Assembly: GCA_020632715.1 (NCBI GenBank)
Contig: JACKFA010000009.1
Location: 310,001 to 374,000, forward strand
Source of the DNA: Deltaproteobacteria bacterium
GTDB lineage: Bacteria > Myxococcota_A > UBA9042 > PHBI01
DNA length: 64,000 nucleotides
Direction of reading: 5' to 3'
Under the pieces are notes generated by a model. The model made no database searches, was not told where the DNA came from, and was given only the letters and a program-made list of their open reading frames with translations. The position numbers and the translations under genes were made by a program. This document shows positions 1 through 9,495 of this stretch, one piece after another; the first letter of the stretch is position 1; each line of letters begins with the position of its first letter.

Positions 1-1527
1 CAGCTCGACACACTCGACCACGCGAGCATCCAAGGCGAAACCCGACCGCTCCACGTCACGCTTACCGTGCTCGCCCACCCGAGCGCTCGCCGCGTCGGCG
101 ACGTCTGGCAGGCCACCGACCTGGGAACGGTCAACGTCTCCCGCGCCGAGCCCGACTTCCGCGCCCCCGGTGCAACGACGGGCGCCCCGCTCCTGACACC
201 GCTACTCAGCCGCAAGCCCGTCGCGCTCCAGGTCGGCGCGCGCAGCGTGACCATCACGGTCGCCGAGACCGCCACCGCGGTCCAAGTCGACGGCAGCGCC
301 ATCACCGACCGAACCGAGATCGCTCTGGCCGCGCTCGACCGCGGCGTCGTCGTCGAGCTGGGCCGCCACGTAGCGCTGCTCATGCACCGTGCCTGGCCCG
401 TCCCCGACCATCGGCTCCCCGACCACGGGATCGTCGGCCACAGCGATGGCGCGCGCGCCACGCGCGACGCCATCGAACGCTCCGCCCAGAACCGCCTCCC
501 GCTCCTCATCCGAGGCGAGACCGGCACAGGCAAGGAGCTCGTCGCGGCCGCCGTCCACGCCCTCGACACCGCGAAGCGCGGCCCGTTCCTCGCGGTGAGC
601 CTCGCGTCACTCGCTTCGAACCTCGTCGCCAGCGAGCTCTTCGGCCACGCCCGAGGCGCCTTCTCGGGCGCGATCCAGGCGCACGAGGGCTACTTCGCGC
701 GTGCTGACGGCGGGACGCTCTTGCTCGATGAGATCGGCGAAGCACCCGTCGAGGTCCAGGTGGCGCTGCTCCGCGTCCTGGAGACCCAAGAAGTCCAGCC
801 GATCGGTGGACGCACGGCGCGGCGACTCGATGTCCGCGTCATTGCCGCGACGGACGCCGACCTGGACGCCGCCATCGCTGGAGGGCGTTTCCGCGCGCCC
901 CTCTTCTACCGCCTGGGACAGCAGGTGCTCCATGTGCCGCCGCTCCGGGAGCGCCGCGCCGACATCGGGCGACTCCTGATCCACTTCCTCAGGCCCGCGC
1001 TGGCCGCCATCGGGCGCGAAGCGCTCCTCGAGCCGCCTCCGACGGAACGTCGCGTCTGGCTCGCGGCCGAGGTCGTCGCTGCCTTCGCCCGCGCCGCGTG
1101 GCCGGGCAACGTCCGCGAGCTCCGTAACGCCGCGCGAGCCCTCGCCGCGCTCAGTGATGGACCGCTGAGGCTCGCCGACCCCGAGGTCACCCGGCTCATA
1201 CCAGCCCGCGACGCCGATCCGGCGCTGCCGCCCGCGCCGTCTCCCGAGGTCGATTGGCGCGAGATCAGCGACGACGAGCTCCACGCGCTCATGGTGCGCG
1301 TCGAGTACAAGCTCGGCGCGGCCGCCGACGCGCTCGGCATCTCGCGCCCCACCATCAACAAGCTCGTCGACGAGCACCCGCGGTTGCGCCGACCGGCGAC
1401 CCTCTCGCGCGAGCAGATCGAGGCCGCCCTCGCGTGCGCCGAGCGGCGCGGCGAACACGTCTGGCGCGTCCTCGAGGTCTCCGAACGCGGGCTCCGTCGC
1501 CGGATGGTCCAGCTCGGCTTCGAGTAG
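1..1527 (+). CDS. Sigma-54-dependent transcriptional activator (bEBP) with FHA-like N-terminus, 5' partial
   Basis: The reading frame is open from base 1, so the true start probably lies upstream; the GTG at 67 is the first in-window start candidate. The N-terminal part resembles the FHA-type sensor common in myxobacterial activators. The AAA+ domain follows: Walker A GETGTGKE at 514-537, the sigma-54 contact loop GAFSGA (Ser for the usual Thr) at 655-672, and Walker B LLLDEIGE at 718-741. A Fis-like helix-turn-helix (ADALGISRPTINKL) lies near 1320-1365, followed by about 50 more residues. Such proteins bind upstream enhancers and remodel sigma-54 RNA polymerase using ATP. An inverted repeat and a sigma-54 promoter lie directly downstream, so the neighbouring large gene is the obvious target. 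FHA domains usually read phosphothreonine, so a Ser/Thr kinase may act upstream of it. Confidence 0.9.
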   Translation, partial: QLDTLDHASIQGETRPLHVTLTVLAHPSARRVGDVWQATDLGTVNVSRAEPDFRAPGATTGAPLLTPLLSRKPVALQVGARSVTITVAETATAVQVDGSAITDRTEIALAALDRGVVVELGRHVALLMHRAWPVPDHRLPDHGIVGHSDGARATRDAIERSAQNRLPLLIRGETGTGKELVAAAVHALDTAKRGPFLAVSLASLASNLVASELFGHARGAFSGAIQAHEGYFARADGGTLLLDEIGEAPVEVQVALLRVLETQEVQPIGGRTARRLDVRVIAATDADLDAAIAGGRFRAPLFYRLGQQVLHVPPLRERRADIGRLLIHFLRPALAAIGREALLEPPPTERRVWLAAEVVAAFARAAWPGNVRELRNAARALAALSDGPLRLADPEVTRLIPARDADPALPPAPSPEVDWREISDDELHALMVRVEYKLGAAADALGISRPTINKLVDEHPRLRRPATLSREQIEAALACAERRGEHVWRVLEVSERGLRRRMVQLGFE

Positions 1528-1538
1528 CCCGGCCGGTC

Positions 1539-1571
1539 GCTAACTCAGCCGTGAGTCAGCGCTGAGTTAGC
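1539..1571. promoter_or_regulatory. Candidate enhancer: perfect 11-bp inverted repeat upstream of a sigma-54 promoter
   Basis: The arms GCTAACTCAGC (1539-1549) and GCTGAGTTAGC (1561-1571) are exact reverse complements separated by 11 bases. The site starts 12 bp after the activator stop codon and lies about 60-95 bp upstream of the -24 element at 1633, a usual distance for an activator binding site. It has no following T-run, so a simple intrinsic terminator is less likely. Binding by the adjacent activator is inference. Confidence 0.6.
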
Positions 1572-1632
1572 CCCACCTCCGCCGGTTCGCCACGGAGGCT
1601 CCAAAGCCTCCTGCTTCGGCCACTTGCCCGCG

Positions 1633-1648
1633 TGGCAAGGCGCTTGCT
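1633..1648 (+). promoter_or_regulatory. Sigma-54 promoter (-24/-12)
   Basis: The sequence TGGCAAGGCGCTTGCT has the -24 GG at 1634-1635 and the -12 GC at 1646-1647, the exact spacing required by sigma-54 holoenzyme. It matches TGGCA-N6-TTGCT. The predicted start site is near 1659, about 26 nt before the ATG at 1685. It lies between a sigma-54 activator gene and the gene it probably controls. Confidence 0.75.
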
Positions 1649-1684
1649 CTGCGACCACCGCGAGCCGCCCGCCCGCGAGGTCCC

Positions 1685-4600
1685 ATGCACGCGCTCCAGC
1701 CCGAGAGAGAGAGCCCGCCGACGTCCGCCGGCGCCTTGACGAGCCCCGCGCGGCAGCACAGCCGAGCGCTCCTCCCGCACGAGGGTGGCCTCGACGCGCA
1801 GCTCGCGGCGCTCCGTCCTCGCGCCGATGGCGGGCCTGGTGCCGCGGCCCACGCGCCCGAGGAGCTCGCGCTGCCCGCTGCGGCGACGTTCCAGGCGCGG
1901 CCCGGTCTCGCGCCGGCCGCGCCCTCGGCGAGCGCTGGCGCCGCCTACGACTTCGCGCCGCGCGAGGTGGCGCTCAGCGCATCACTCGCAGCTCCCTCGG
2001 CACGGGCCACGGCGGCGTCCGACTTCCTCACGGACGCTACCCCCACCGCCGCGCCCGACCCGGAGCTCGCCATCGGCGGCGGTCCGAGGGCGTTTCGCGG
2101 GGCGCTGCCGGCCAAGGAGTCACTGGGCGACAAGGGTGGATTCGAAGGCTTCCTCGCGACGAGCCGCGGCGCGCTCGACGAGGCCCGAGCTGCGAATCTC
2201 GGCCTCGTGACCGAGGGCGACGCGGGCATCGTCAACGCCCGTGCGTCCGCGAAGGACCAGGCGAAGAAGCAGGCCCTGACTGCGTTCGCCGCCCAGGCGG
2301 CGCAGCAGCGGTCGGCGCTCCTCGGGTACGGGTCGGCGCTGACGCTCCCCCAGACAAAAGCCATCGGCGACGTCCGAGCTCGTTATGACGGCGCCCGAAG
2401 CAAGGTGCGGGCGACGGTCGCGCAAACGAGGGACGGCATTGGGCAGGGCGCGGCCGCCGCCCGGCTCCGCATCACCGAGTCGCGCACGAACGCCGAGGGT
2501 GAGGTCCAGGCGAACGGAGCCCACGCGCGACAGGAGCTCGCCGACATGTACGCCCAGAGCGCGTCGGTGCCGGCGGCGATCGGGGTCCAGGTCCGCGCCC
2601 AGCGCGCCGCGGCGGCCATCACGGAGGCCGCGGAGCGCGAGGCCACGAACGCCCGCGCGTACGCCGAGAAGGCTGCGCTCTCCTACGAGATCGGCGGCCT
2701 GACTCCGATCGCGCTCGCGGGGGACGACACCCACTCCTACGCGTCCGAGCACGTCGACGAGAAGATGGGGCACGAGGGGCGGCTCGATCACCGCGCTGGC
2801 CTCATGGAGCACCTCGGCCGGGTCGGCGGGGACGGAGCGCCGAGCACTCGAGGATGGATGGCGGCGACCGATCGCGAGGAACGCGTCGAGCTCCGGCGAG
2901 ACTACCGCGACTTCCGCCGCGATGAACGCCACGACCGCGCGGCCGCGAGACAGCTGCCGTGGGAGGCGCCGGAGCGGATCGCGCGCGCCGACCAGCTGAA
3001 CACACGTCTCGAAGAGGACAGGCACCTCGATCCGATGCAGCGGGGACTCGGCCACCTCATGCAACCCTTCATGAGCAACTCCTACCCGAAGCAAGCGTCA
3101 CGGGTCGCCGGCACCGCGGCACGCTACGTCGGGCAGCACTACGCAGAGCAGATCGCGAGCGAGAGCCGAGAGGCCTCGAACGCGGTCCTCGCGGAGGGCC
3201 AGCGCATCGCTCAGGAGGTCGTTGCCGCAGAGCTCGAAGCCCAGGCGCGTTTCGCGCGCGCCTTCGACGCGCAGGTGGCGGAGCTCGACAAGGCCGACGC
3301 AGGCGCGCTCCAGGCGATCGCCGACGTGTCCGCCACCGAGCTCGCCGTCGTCGAGGACCGCGAGGCGGGCGCGAGCGCGGCCGTCGAGTCCGAGGGCGAG
3401 GCCGTGTGCGCGCGGCTGGACGACGCTGAGGGCCTCGAGATCGACGGCGTCGAGCAGTCCGCGGAAGCGCTGGAGCGGGCGTGGCGCGACGAGGTCGACT
3501 GGGCCGCCGACGAGCTCGATCGCGTCGTCGCCACCGCTCGGGAGGACGTCGAGACGTCCGGTCGCGTCGATGGCGACGCCGTCTCTGAGTATCTCGAAGC
3601 CGCGCTCGCCTATGTCACCGGTCTCCGCGACAACGCCGAGGACGGGCTCGGCAAGGTGACAGCGGGTGCCGAAGCCCACCTCGCGGGCCGCGACGAACAA
3701 TCGGCGGCGAACCTCGACGACTTCGTCGGGCGCGTCGGGGACGCGATGGCCGAGGCGCTGGAGGCGGTCCTCGACGTCTTCGACGGCGTCACCGGGCTCG
3801 GTCTCGTCGAGCAGATCAGTGACAACCACGGGGCGGTCCTCGCCGCGATGATGAACCAGGCCCGCGTCGCGCTGGAGGCGACCGCCGCCAAGCGCCGTGG
3901 CGCCTATGACGAGGTCGCGTCGGAGTTCGGAGGACAGGCGGACGCCTTTGCCATCGAGGTGGCCTCCGCGCTCGCCGCCGCGGTGGCGGCCATGCCTCGC
4001 GAGCTGGAAGCGGCGACCATCCAGGCGGTCTACGACACGATCGGGACGCGCGGCGAGTACAGCGCGAAGGTCGTCGTCATCGCCACGTTGGCGATCGCGG
4101 TCGGTGTGATCGCGGCCGTCCTGGCAGCGCCTCTCGGGCTGGCCGTGATCCCGGTCATGGCGGCGATCGGCGCGGCGGTCGGTGTGCTGGGCCGGGTGAT
4201 CGTCGAGGCGATCGACGGCACGCTCACGACGCCGGATCCAGAGAAGTGGAAGGGCTTCGTCATCGACATGCTGGTGGGCGCGGTGTCGGGAGCCATCGCG
4301 GGGGCGGTCGCCTTCGCCGGGGCGGCGCTGTCCGCGACCCTCGAGAAGGCGGTGGAAGCCGGCCGCATGCTCAGCGGCACCGCGACGCTCGTCGAGATCG
4401 GCGTCGGCGCGGGCGTAGACCTCGTCGCCGACTTCTTCGGCAACACGATGGGCTTCTTCATCAGCCGAGGCATCGAGGGGCTCGAGATCGACGCCGAGTC
4501 GTATCGCGAGGCCATGTTCAACGCCGTCCAGCTGACCGCGTGGCTCGGCGCCCCGGTCGTTGGCGCGCTCGTGGGTGGGATGCTGAGCGAGGCAGTGGAC

Positions 4601-5149
4601 GGGAACAGCGTCAAGAAGGGGCTCGCCGACGCCGCGGATGGAGACGTCGCGGCCGAGGGCCTGGGAAGCGTCAAGAAGCGGTTCGCGGAGGTGCTCCTGG
4701 AGGAGCAGAACGATCTCGCGCGGTTCGATCAGATCGTCACCAACAACCCGCTCTACGAGCCGAAGTCGATGTTCGCTGGCGTCAACCCGCTCTACGAGGG
4801 CCCATCCGGCGTCGCGACCGAGCTCCTCAGCGACTCGCTCCGAGGAGCGGACGGCGTCGCGGCCGTTGTACCCAGGGGCGGGAGCTACACCGTCGCCCAG
4901 TTCGTCGCGGACCTCGTCGAGTCGAGCGCGACGACGGCGTTCTCGATGAGTCTCTTCTCGGCCGCCCTCATGACGACGATGTTCACTCGCGGCGCCGCGA
5001 TCATCGGCTACCAGCCCACGAAGGAGGACGTGGACGCCCTGCTCGCCGCGCTCGACGACCGCGCGCTCGACAGCGCGTTCCGGGGTTGGATCGACGCGCA
5101 GGAGGACGACCTCGTCGCGGCCGTGCTAGCGGCCGCGGGGCTCCGCTGA
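1685..5149 (+). CDS. Large Ala-rich coiled-coil protein with hydrophobic C-terminal region, function unknown
   Basis: This 1154-residue protein is not recognised as a known family. There is no signal peptide. Residues 1-150 are rich in Ala, Pro and Ser and look disordered. Residues 150-780 are long, charged, Ala/Glu/Arg-rich helices typical of coiled coils. From about 795 to 970 there are several Gly/Ala-rich hydrophobic segments (near 796-840, 857-885, 902-930 and 946-966), and another near 1082-1108. Two NPLYE motifs sit near 1021 and 1034. A long helical body carrying glycine-zipper-like membrane segments resembles pore-forming or injected effectors, but this is inference. Transcription is probably from the sigma-54 promoter at 1633. 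The gene converges on the kinase gene with a 12-bp gap. Confidence 0.75.
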   Translation: MHALQPERESPPTSAGALTSPARQHSRALLPHEGGLDAQLAALRPRADGGPGAAAHAPEELALPAAATFQARPGLAPAAPSASAGAAYDFAPREVALSASLAAPSARATAASDFLTDATPTAAPDPELAIGGGPRAFRGALPAKESLGDKGGFEGFLATSRGALDEARAANLGLVTEGDAGIVNARASAKDQAKKQALTAFAAQAAQQRSALLGYGSALTLPQTKAIGDVRARYDGARSKVRATVAQTRDGIGQGAAAARLRITESRTNAEGEVQANGAHARQELADMYAQSASVPAAIGVQVRAQRAAAAITEAAEREATNARAYAEKAALSYEIGGLTPIALAGDDTHSYASEHVDEKMGHEGRLDHRAGLMEHLGRVGGDGAPSTRGWMAATDREERVELRRDYRDFRRDERHDRAAARQLPWEAPERIARADQLNTRLEEDRHLDPMQRGLGHLMQPFMSNSYPKQASRVAGTAARYVGQHYAEQIASESREASNAVLAEGQRIAQEVVAAELEAQARFARAFDAQVAELDKADAGALQAIADVSATELAVVEDREAGASAAVESEGEAVCARLDDAEGLEIDGVEQSAEALERAWRDEVDWAADELDRVVATAREDVETSGRVDGDAVSEYLEAALAYVTGLRDNAEDGLGKVTAGAEAHLAGRDEQSAANLDDFVGRVGDAMAEALEAVLDVFDGVTGLGLVEQISDNHGAVLAAMMNQARVALEATAAKRRGAYDEVASEFGGQADAFAIEVASALAAAVAAMPRELEAATIQAVYDTIGTRGEYSAKVVVIATLAIAVGVIAAVLAAPLGLAVIPVMAAIGAAVGVLGRVIVEAIDGTLTTPDPEKWKGFVIDMLVGAVSGAIAGAVAFAGAALSATLEKAVEAGRMLSGTATLVEIGVGAGVDLVADFFGNTMGFFISRGIEGLEIDAESYREAMFNAVQLTAWLGAPVVGALVGGMLSEAVDGNSVKKGLADAADGDVAAEGLGSVKKRFAEVLLEEQNDLARFDQIVTNNPLYEPKSMFAGVNPLYEGPSGVATELLSDSLRGADGVAAVVPRGGSYTVAQFVADLVESSATTAFSMSLFSAALMTTMFTRGAAIIGYQPTKEDVDALLAALDDRALDSAFRGWIDAQEDDLVAAVLAAAGLR

Positions 5150-5161
5150 GGAGGGGCACGG

Positions 5162-8100
5162 TCACGGGCACTCGGCGGGCGTCGGGTCAGCGCCGTCAGC
5201 CGCGAGGAAGGGGACGATGACGATGCCGACGTCCCGCGCCGCCAGCGCCGGGATGGTCACCGACGCCTCTCGACCGCCAAGGGCCGCGATGACGCGGATC
5301 GGCACGTCGACCGGCATGTCGAGGAGGCCGAAGCTGCCGGAGGCGTCGGTCGGCGCGTCGCGGATCGTGGTCTGGTCGGTCGCGTACACGACGCGGCAGG
5401 GGGGCTCGGTGCGGATGACGGCGCAGCGGAGGTTGGCGCTGTCGCCGTCCTCCGCGAAGGCACCGTACTGTACGCGCCCGAAGAAGACCGGTCGGTCTGG
5501 CAAGAGCTCGGCGCCGAGGCTTCGGGTCGCCATGGCCGCCGAGATCTCGTAAGGGAAGAGCAGAAAGACGCTGAGCCGTCGGCCGGGTCGGATCAACGGC
5601 GACAGGAACCAGCGGCGCGATCCAGCGCCTTCGAAGCGCAGCGCCAGCGGCGGGTCGCCGTCGCCTGGGGCCGTAGCGCCAGGCGCTTCGAGCCGGAACG
5701 CGTTGTCGTGGATCCGCGCCGACGCGACGGGCGCGCCGTTCGACGCGTTCACGAGCACCATCCGCGTCGCGGGATCCCGCAAGGTCGCCGCGCGCATGAC
5801 GTTCGGCCCGCCCGCCGGGTTCCGCAAGAGACCGAGGATCGAGCGCTCAGCCGGACCAGATTGGCTCTCCAGTCCGACGCTCGCGGGGTCGACCGGCACG
5901 AGGACGCGCGCCCGCGGGAGCAGGGTCCCCCCGTCGAGATCGCGACCGGCGGCCGCTTCGGCGGCAGCCACCAGCGCCGCCGGCGCCCCGAGCGCGGGCT
6001 CGGCCGGCGCGACGCGATAGACCCAGCGGCCACGCGCCACGGCGAGGTCGCCGTCGGGCAGGCGCTGAACGGTCCGCGTCCCCGGCAGGCGCTCGACCGC
6101 GCTCCCCGTCGCGGCTTCGTAGCGTGTGACCTGGGCGGCAGACGCGAGGAAGCTCGCGCTGTCCGACGCCCAGACGAGCTCCCCTCGCGCCGCGACGGGA
6201 GCGCCAGAGTGTCGCCAGAGGACTGCGGCGTCCGGGCGCTCGAGGTCGAGCACGCCGACCTCACCGTCGCGACGGAGCCAGGCCAGGTGGCGCCCGTTCG
6301 GGGCGACCCGCAGCGCGACCGGGGGCGACGCACCCAGATGCGTCGTGAAGAACCGCTCGCTGTCGCCGCGCCGGAACGCGTCGAGGCGTCCGTCCCGGTG
6401 CCCGACGACGACGGTGCGATCGTCCGCCGCGACCTCGATGGCGGTGGCAGTCGGCGCGACCGCCATCGTGTCGAGGCGCTCGCCGTCGGTGAGCCGAAAG
6501 CGTCGAAGCGCGTGGGTGTGTGAGTCATAGGCCCACACGCCGCCGCCGTCGCGGCTCGCGCGAAGCCAGCTCCACGTGAGCCCGCCAGGCGTCTCCGCGG
6601 TCTTCTCGACGAAGACCTCGGCGCCGGCAGCATCCCAGATCCGGACGGCGCCGTTCCAATCGATCGCCGCGACACGCCCGGGTCCGACCGCGACGTTGAA
6701 CACGAACGGTGCGCCCTCGAACCCAGGCTCCGCGCCGTCCCCGCCAGGGCGCCACACCTCGAGCTCGCCGGCGGTCGCGAGGGCGACGAGGCCGTCCGGA
6801 GCGACCGCGAGGTCGGTGATCGGCCGGGCGCTCGGACCGGCGAGGCGCTGGTCGCCGGGATCGACGCGCCAGACGACCGCGCCGGTCTCGTTGGCGCCGA
6901 ACGACACGAGGCGGGTGTCCGGCCCTGGCGTCCACGCGATGTCGCGCAAGCGCCCCGCGTGGGCGTCGAACCGCTGGAGCGTCGTGTCGTCCGCGAGGCG
7001 GATGAGCTCGAGCACGCGGTCTCCGCCGACGGCCAGGAGCTCACCGCGCTCGTCGAAGGCCGCTGCGTACCGTGCCGCGTCGCTCCAGCGGCGACGTTCC
7101 TCACAGCCCGGGAGCGTCACGAGCGCGAGCCCGTCGTCGCCCTCGGCGAGAGCCGCGAGGCCGTCGTCCGGAGAGATGGCGACGCTCACGACCTGCGCGC
7201 CGTGACCGCAGGGGCGGACCGTCCCGGCTGCCACGTCGACGAGGCGCGCCGCGCCGGAGACATCGCCCATCAAGAGCCAGCGACCGTCGCGAGACCACGC
7301 CATGCGCGTGCCCCGGGTAGGGGCAGGCAAGCGCAGGCGCTCGCTGAGGTCGTCCGCCGCGTAGATCACGAGCTCTCCCTGCGCCTGCAACGCGAGCAGC
7401 CCCCCGTCGGGGCTCGCCACGACGCCTGCGCCGACGTTGCCGCCCGGCGGCGCCGGCACCTTGGCGCCCGAGAGCTCACCGCCGGCGACGCGCTCGACCC
7501 GGAGCCCGTCGAGGCCGACGACCGCGATCCGGTCTCCTGGCAAGAACGCCACGCGGGTCTCGACGAGCGTCTCGACGTCCACGTCGCGCACGGGCACTCC
7601 CGTCCTGAGATCCCAGATCGTCGTCGCGCCGATCCCTTGGCGCCCCATCGCCGCCCAGCGGCCATCCGCCGAGACGACCAGCTCGCGCAACATGTAGTCG
7701 CTCGGTCCCAGGATCCTCTCGAACACGACGCCCTCGCGCCGAAGCGCGTCGTGGTAGGCGCCGAGGAGATCGACGAGGCGATCGCGATCGGCGGTCGAGA
7801 GCGCCGCCATGGCCGAGCCGACGGGATCGAGCGCGGAGAGACCTGTCTCTGCGAGCCCCGCGGCCGCGAAGACGGCGGCGGCGCCAGGGTCAGCGTCTGC
7901 CAGCGCGCGCGCGGACCGCTCGCCGAAGGCGCCCGCGAGCGCCATGTGCGCCTCGCGCTCGCGCCGCGCAGCCTCGGTCGCCGCGGCGTCGGCGCGCACC
8001 GTCTGAGCCGCGGCCACGTCGGCGTTGTGCTCGGCCTCGACGCGCCGCGCGTCGGCCGTTCGCCAGGCGTCGAGCAGCAGGACGCCGCCGATGATCGTCG

Positions 8101-9163
8101 CCACGACCGCGGTCACCAAAGCGGTGGTGAGGGCCTTGTTGCGAGCGACGAAGCGCCGCACGAGCTCGAGCGACGAGTACGTGTAGGCGCTCACCTTGCC
8201 GCCGACGAGGTACGCCTGGACCTCGGCGGCGAGCGCCTTGGCGTCGGGATACCGGGTCGCGATGTCGCGCGTGAGCGCGCGCTCGCAGATAGCGACAAGC
8301 TCTCTCGGAGCGTTCGGCTCGCGTGCGCGCACGGGCCGCAGAGGCTGCTGGAGGACCTGCGCGAGGACGTCGGCCGCGCTCGCTCCCGAGAACGGCGGGC
8401 GCCCGGTGAGGAGCTCGTAGAGGATCGCGCCGAGCCCCCACACGTCGGCGGGCTTGCCCACGAGGTCCTGCTGTCCGAGCGCCTGCTCCGGGCTCATGTA
8501 GGCCGGCGTCCCGAGCGGCTTCCCCATCTCCGTGGCGCGTCGGTGGCCGCCGATGCGCGCGAGCCCCCAGTCGATGACGATCGTCTCGCCAAACGCGCCG
8601 ACCATGACGTTGGCCGGCTTGAGGTCGCGATGGATGACGGCTTTCTCGTGGGCGTAGGCGACGGCCTGGCACAGGCCGAGGAAGTGCCCGAGGAGGGCGA
8701 GCCGCCCCTCGAGCCCGGCGGCCTCGGCGATCGCCTGCTCGAGCGTGCGCCCGCGGACGAGCTTCATCGTGTAGTAGAGCGAGCCGTCGGCGCGACGCCC
8801 CAGCTCGTGCACGGGGATGATGCTCGGGTGCTCGAGCCCGCCCGTGACGCGCGCCTCCTCGACGAAGCGCTGTTCGGCGACGTCGAGCCCGGCGCCCAAC
8901 CGCTCCGCGCGGAGCTCCTTGACCGCGACCTCGCGCCCGAGGTGGGTGTCGACGGCGCGCAGCACGCGCCCGATCCCGCCGCTCCCGACGAGATCGTCCT
9001 CGCCCCGGGTGCGATAGCGCCCGGCGGGCTCCTCGGTGAGCGGGCCGAGAGGATCCCGGTCGGTCTCCGGAGCGGGAGGTCGCCCGCGCACCTCGTCGAG
9101 GCCGTCACCGGCGAGGGTCGAGAGGTACAGCAACCCGCTGCCGCTCTTGTCTTCTGCGCTCAC
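5162..9163 (-). CDS. Membrane-anchored Ser/Thr protein kinase with C-terminal WD40-like propeller
   Basis: The 1333-residue protein has an N-terminal Hanks-type kinase: glycine loop GSGGIGRV near residue 60, VAVKEL lysine, catalytic loop HRDLKPANV near 175, a DWG loop in place of DFG near 195, and GTPAYMSPEQ. A single transmembrane segment follows near 337-360, then a short charged coiled coil (365-400). About 600 residues of repeated blades with Asp-Gly-Arg/Trp turns look like a WD40-type propeller, followed by an Ig-like C-terminal part. In this architecture the kinase faces the cytoplasm, and one transmembrane segment would place the propeller outside the membrane. DWG is a common variant in this kinase group, so activity is expected. 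The chosen GTG start is the upstream-most in frame. Substrates are unknown; the FHA-type activator nearby is a plausible partner. Confidence 0.9.
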   Translation of the reverse strand: MSAEDKSGSGLLYLSTLAGDGLDEVRGRPPAPETDRDPLGPLTEEPAGRYRTRGEDDLVGSGGIGRVLRAVDTHLGREVAVKELRAERLGAGLDVAEQRFVEEARVTGGLEHPSIIPVHELGRRADGSLYYTMKLVRGRTLEQAIAEAAGLEGRLALLGHFLGLCQAVAYAHEKAVIHRDLKPANVMVGAFGETIVIDWGLARIGGHRRATEMGKPLGTPAYMSPEQALGQQDLVGKPADVWGLGAILYELLTGRPPFSGASAADVLAQVLQQPLRPVRAREPNAPRELVAICERALTRDIATRYPDAKALAAEVQAYLVGGKVSAYTYSSLELVRRFVARNKALTTALVTAVVATIIGGVLLLDAWRTADARRVEAEHNADVAAAQTVRADAAATEAARREREAHMALAGAFGERSARALADADPGAAAVFAAAGLAETGLSALDPVGSAMAALSTADRDRLVDLLGAYHDALRREGVVFERILGPSDYMLRELVVSADGRWAAMGRQGIGATTIWDLRTGVPVRDVDVETLVETRVAFLPGDRIAVVGLDGLRVERVAGGELSGAKVPAPPGGNVGAGVVASPDGGLLALQAQGELVIYAADDLSERLRLPAPTRGTRMAWSRDGRWLLMGDVSGAARLVDVAAGTVRPCGHGAQVVSVAISPDDGLAALAEGDDGLALVTLPGCEERRRWSDAARYAAAFDERGELLAVGGDRVLELIRLADDTTLQRFDAHAGRLRDIAWTPGPDTRLVSFGANETGAVVWRVDPGDQRLAGPSARPITDLAVAPDGLVALATAGELEVWRPGGDGAEPGFEGAPFVFNVAVGPGRVAAIDWNGAVRIWDAAGAEVFVEKTAETPGGLTWSWLRASRDGGGVWAYDSHTHALRRFRLTDGERLDTMAVAPTATAIEVAADDRTVVVGHRDGRLDAFRRGDSERFFTTHLGASPPVALRVAPNGRHLAWLRRDGEVGVLDLERPDAAVLWRHSGAPVAARGELVWASDSASFLASAAQVTRYEAATGSAVERLPGTRTVQRLPDGDLAVARGRWVYRVAPAEPALGAPAALVAAAEAAAGRDLDGGTLLPRARVLVPVDPASVGLESQSGPAERSILGLLRNPAGGPNVMRAATLRDPATRMVLVNASNGAPVASARIHDNAFRLEAPGATAPGDGDPPLALRFEGAGSRRWFLSPLIRPGRRLSVFLLFPYEISAAMATRSLGAELLPDRPVFFGRVQYGAFAEDGDSANLRCAVIRTEPPCRVVYATDQTTIRDAPTDASGSFGLLDMPVDVPIRVIAALGGREASVTIPALAARDVGIVIVPFLAADGADPTPAECP

Positions 9164-9394
9164 TGTTCGGTCATCATTGCGGAAACAGCGACGATGCGCC
9201 AGGCGATGCGCCGTGCTCGGCGCCGGTCACGACGTCCGCGTGCGGGTCTCGACGGTCACGCCGCGCCGCGAGGACGTGTGCGTCATGGTCGCGCGCCTCT
9301 GACCCACGCCTCGGCGCGGGGCGTTCGGCCTCGGGCGGTGCATTTCGCCGCACCCCCCGGGCGACGGGCTCCGCGCGCCGTCGCGGCGCGTCGC
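9164..9394. other. Divergent intergenic region upstream of kinase and permease genes
   Basis: This part of the 332-bp gap between the kinase start and the permease start holds no convincing gene, RNA or strong hairpin. It must contain the kinase promoter, but no clear -10/-35 pair or sigma-54 site was seen on the minus strand. Confidence 0.4.
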
Positions 9395-9410
9395 TGGCAC
9401 ATGCGTTGCA
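9395..9410 (+). promoter_or_regulatory. Sigma-54 promoter (-24/-12), near-perfect consensus
   Basis: TGGCACATGCGTTGCA matches TGGCAC-N5-TTGCA exactly, with GG at 9396-9397 and GC at 9408-9409. The expected start site is near 9421, giving a leader of about 75 nt before the permease ATG at 9496. No activator gene lies next to it, so the controlling activator could be the one at 1-1527 or one elsewhere; the inverted repeat seen at 1539 is not repeated here. Confidence 0.7.
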
Positions 9411-9495
9411 GCCCGCAGGTGCTTCGTCGCCCCGCGGCGCCGCCTCCCGCGCGCCCGCGGCGGCCCGCCCCCCGACGCGACGAGGTAAGAGCTCC

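Noticed and set aside
1539..1571. Terminator of the activator gene
   Set aside because: The stem is not followed by a T-run and its position fits an enhancer better, so it is listed as regulatory, though a terminator role cannot be fully excluded.
1685..5149. Phage tail tape-measure or lysis protein
   Set aside because: No structural phage genes or holin/endolysin occur nearby, and the gene is preceded by a dedicated sigma-54 activator.
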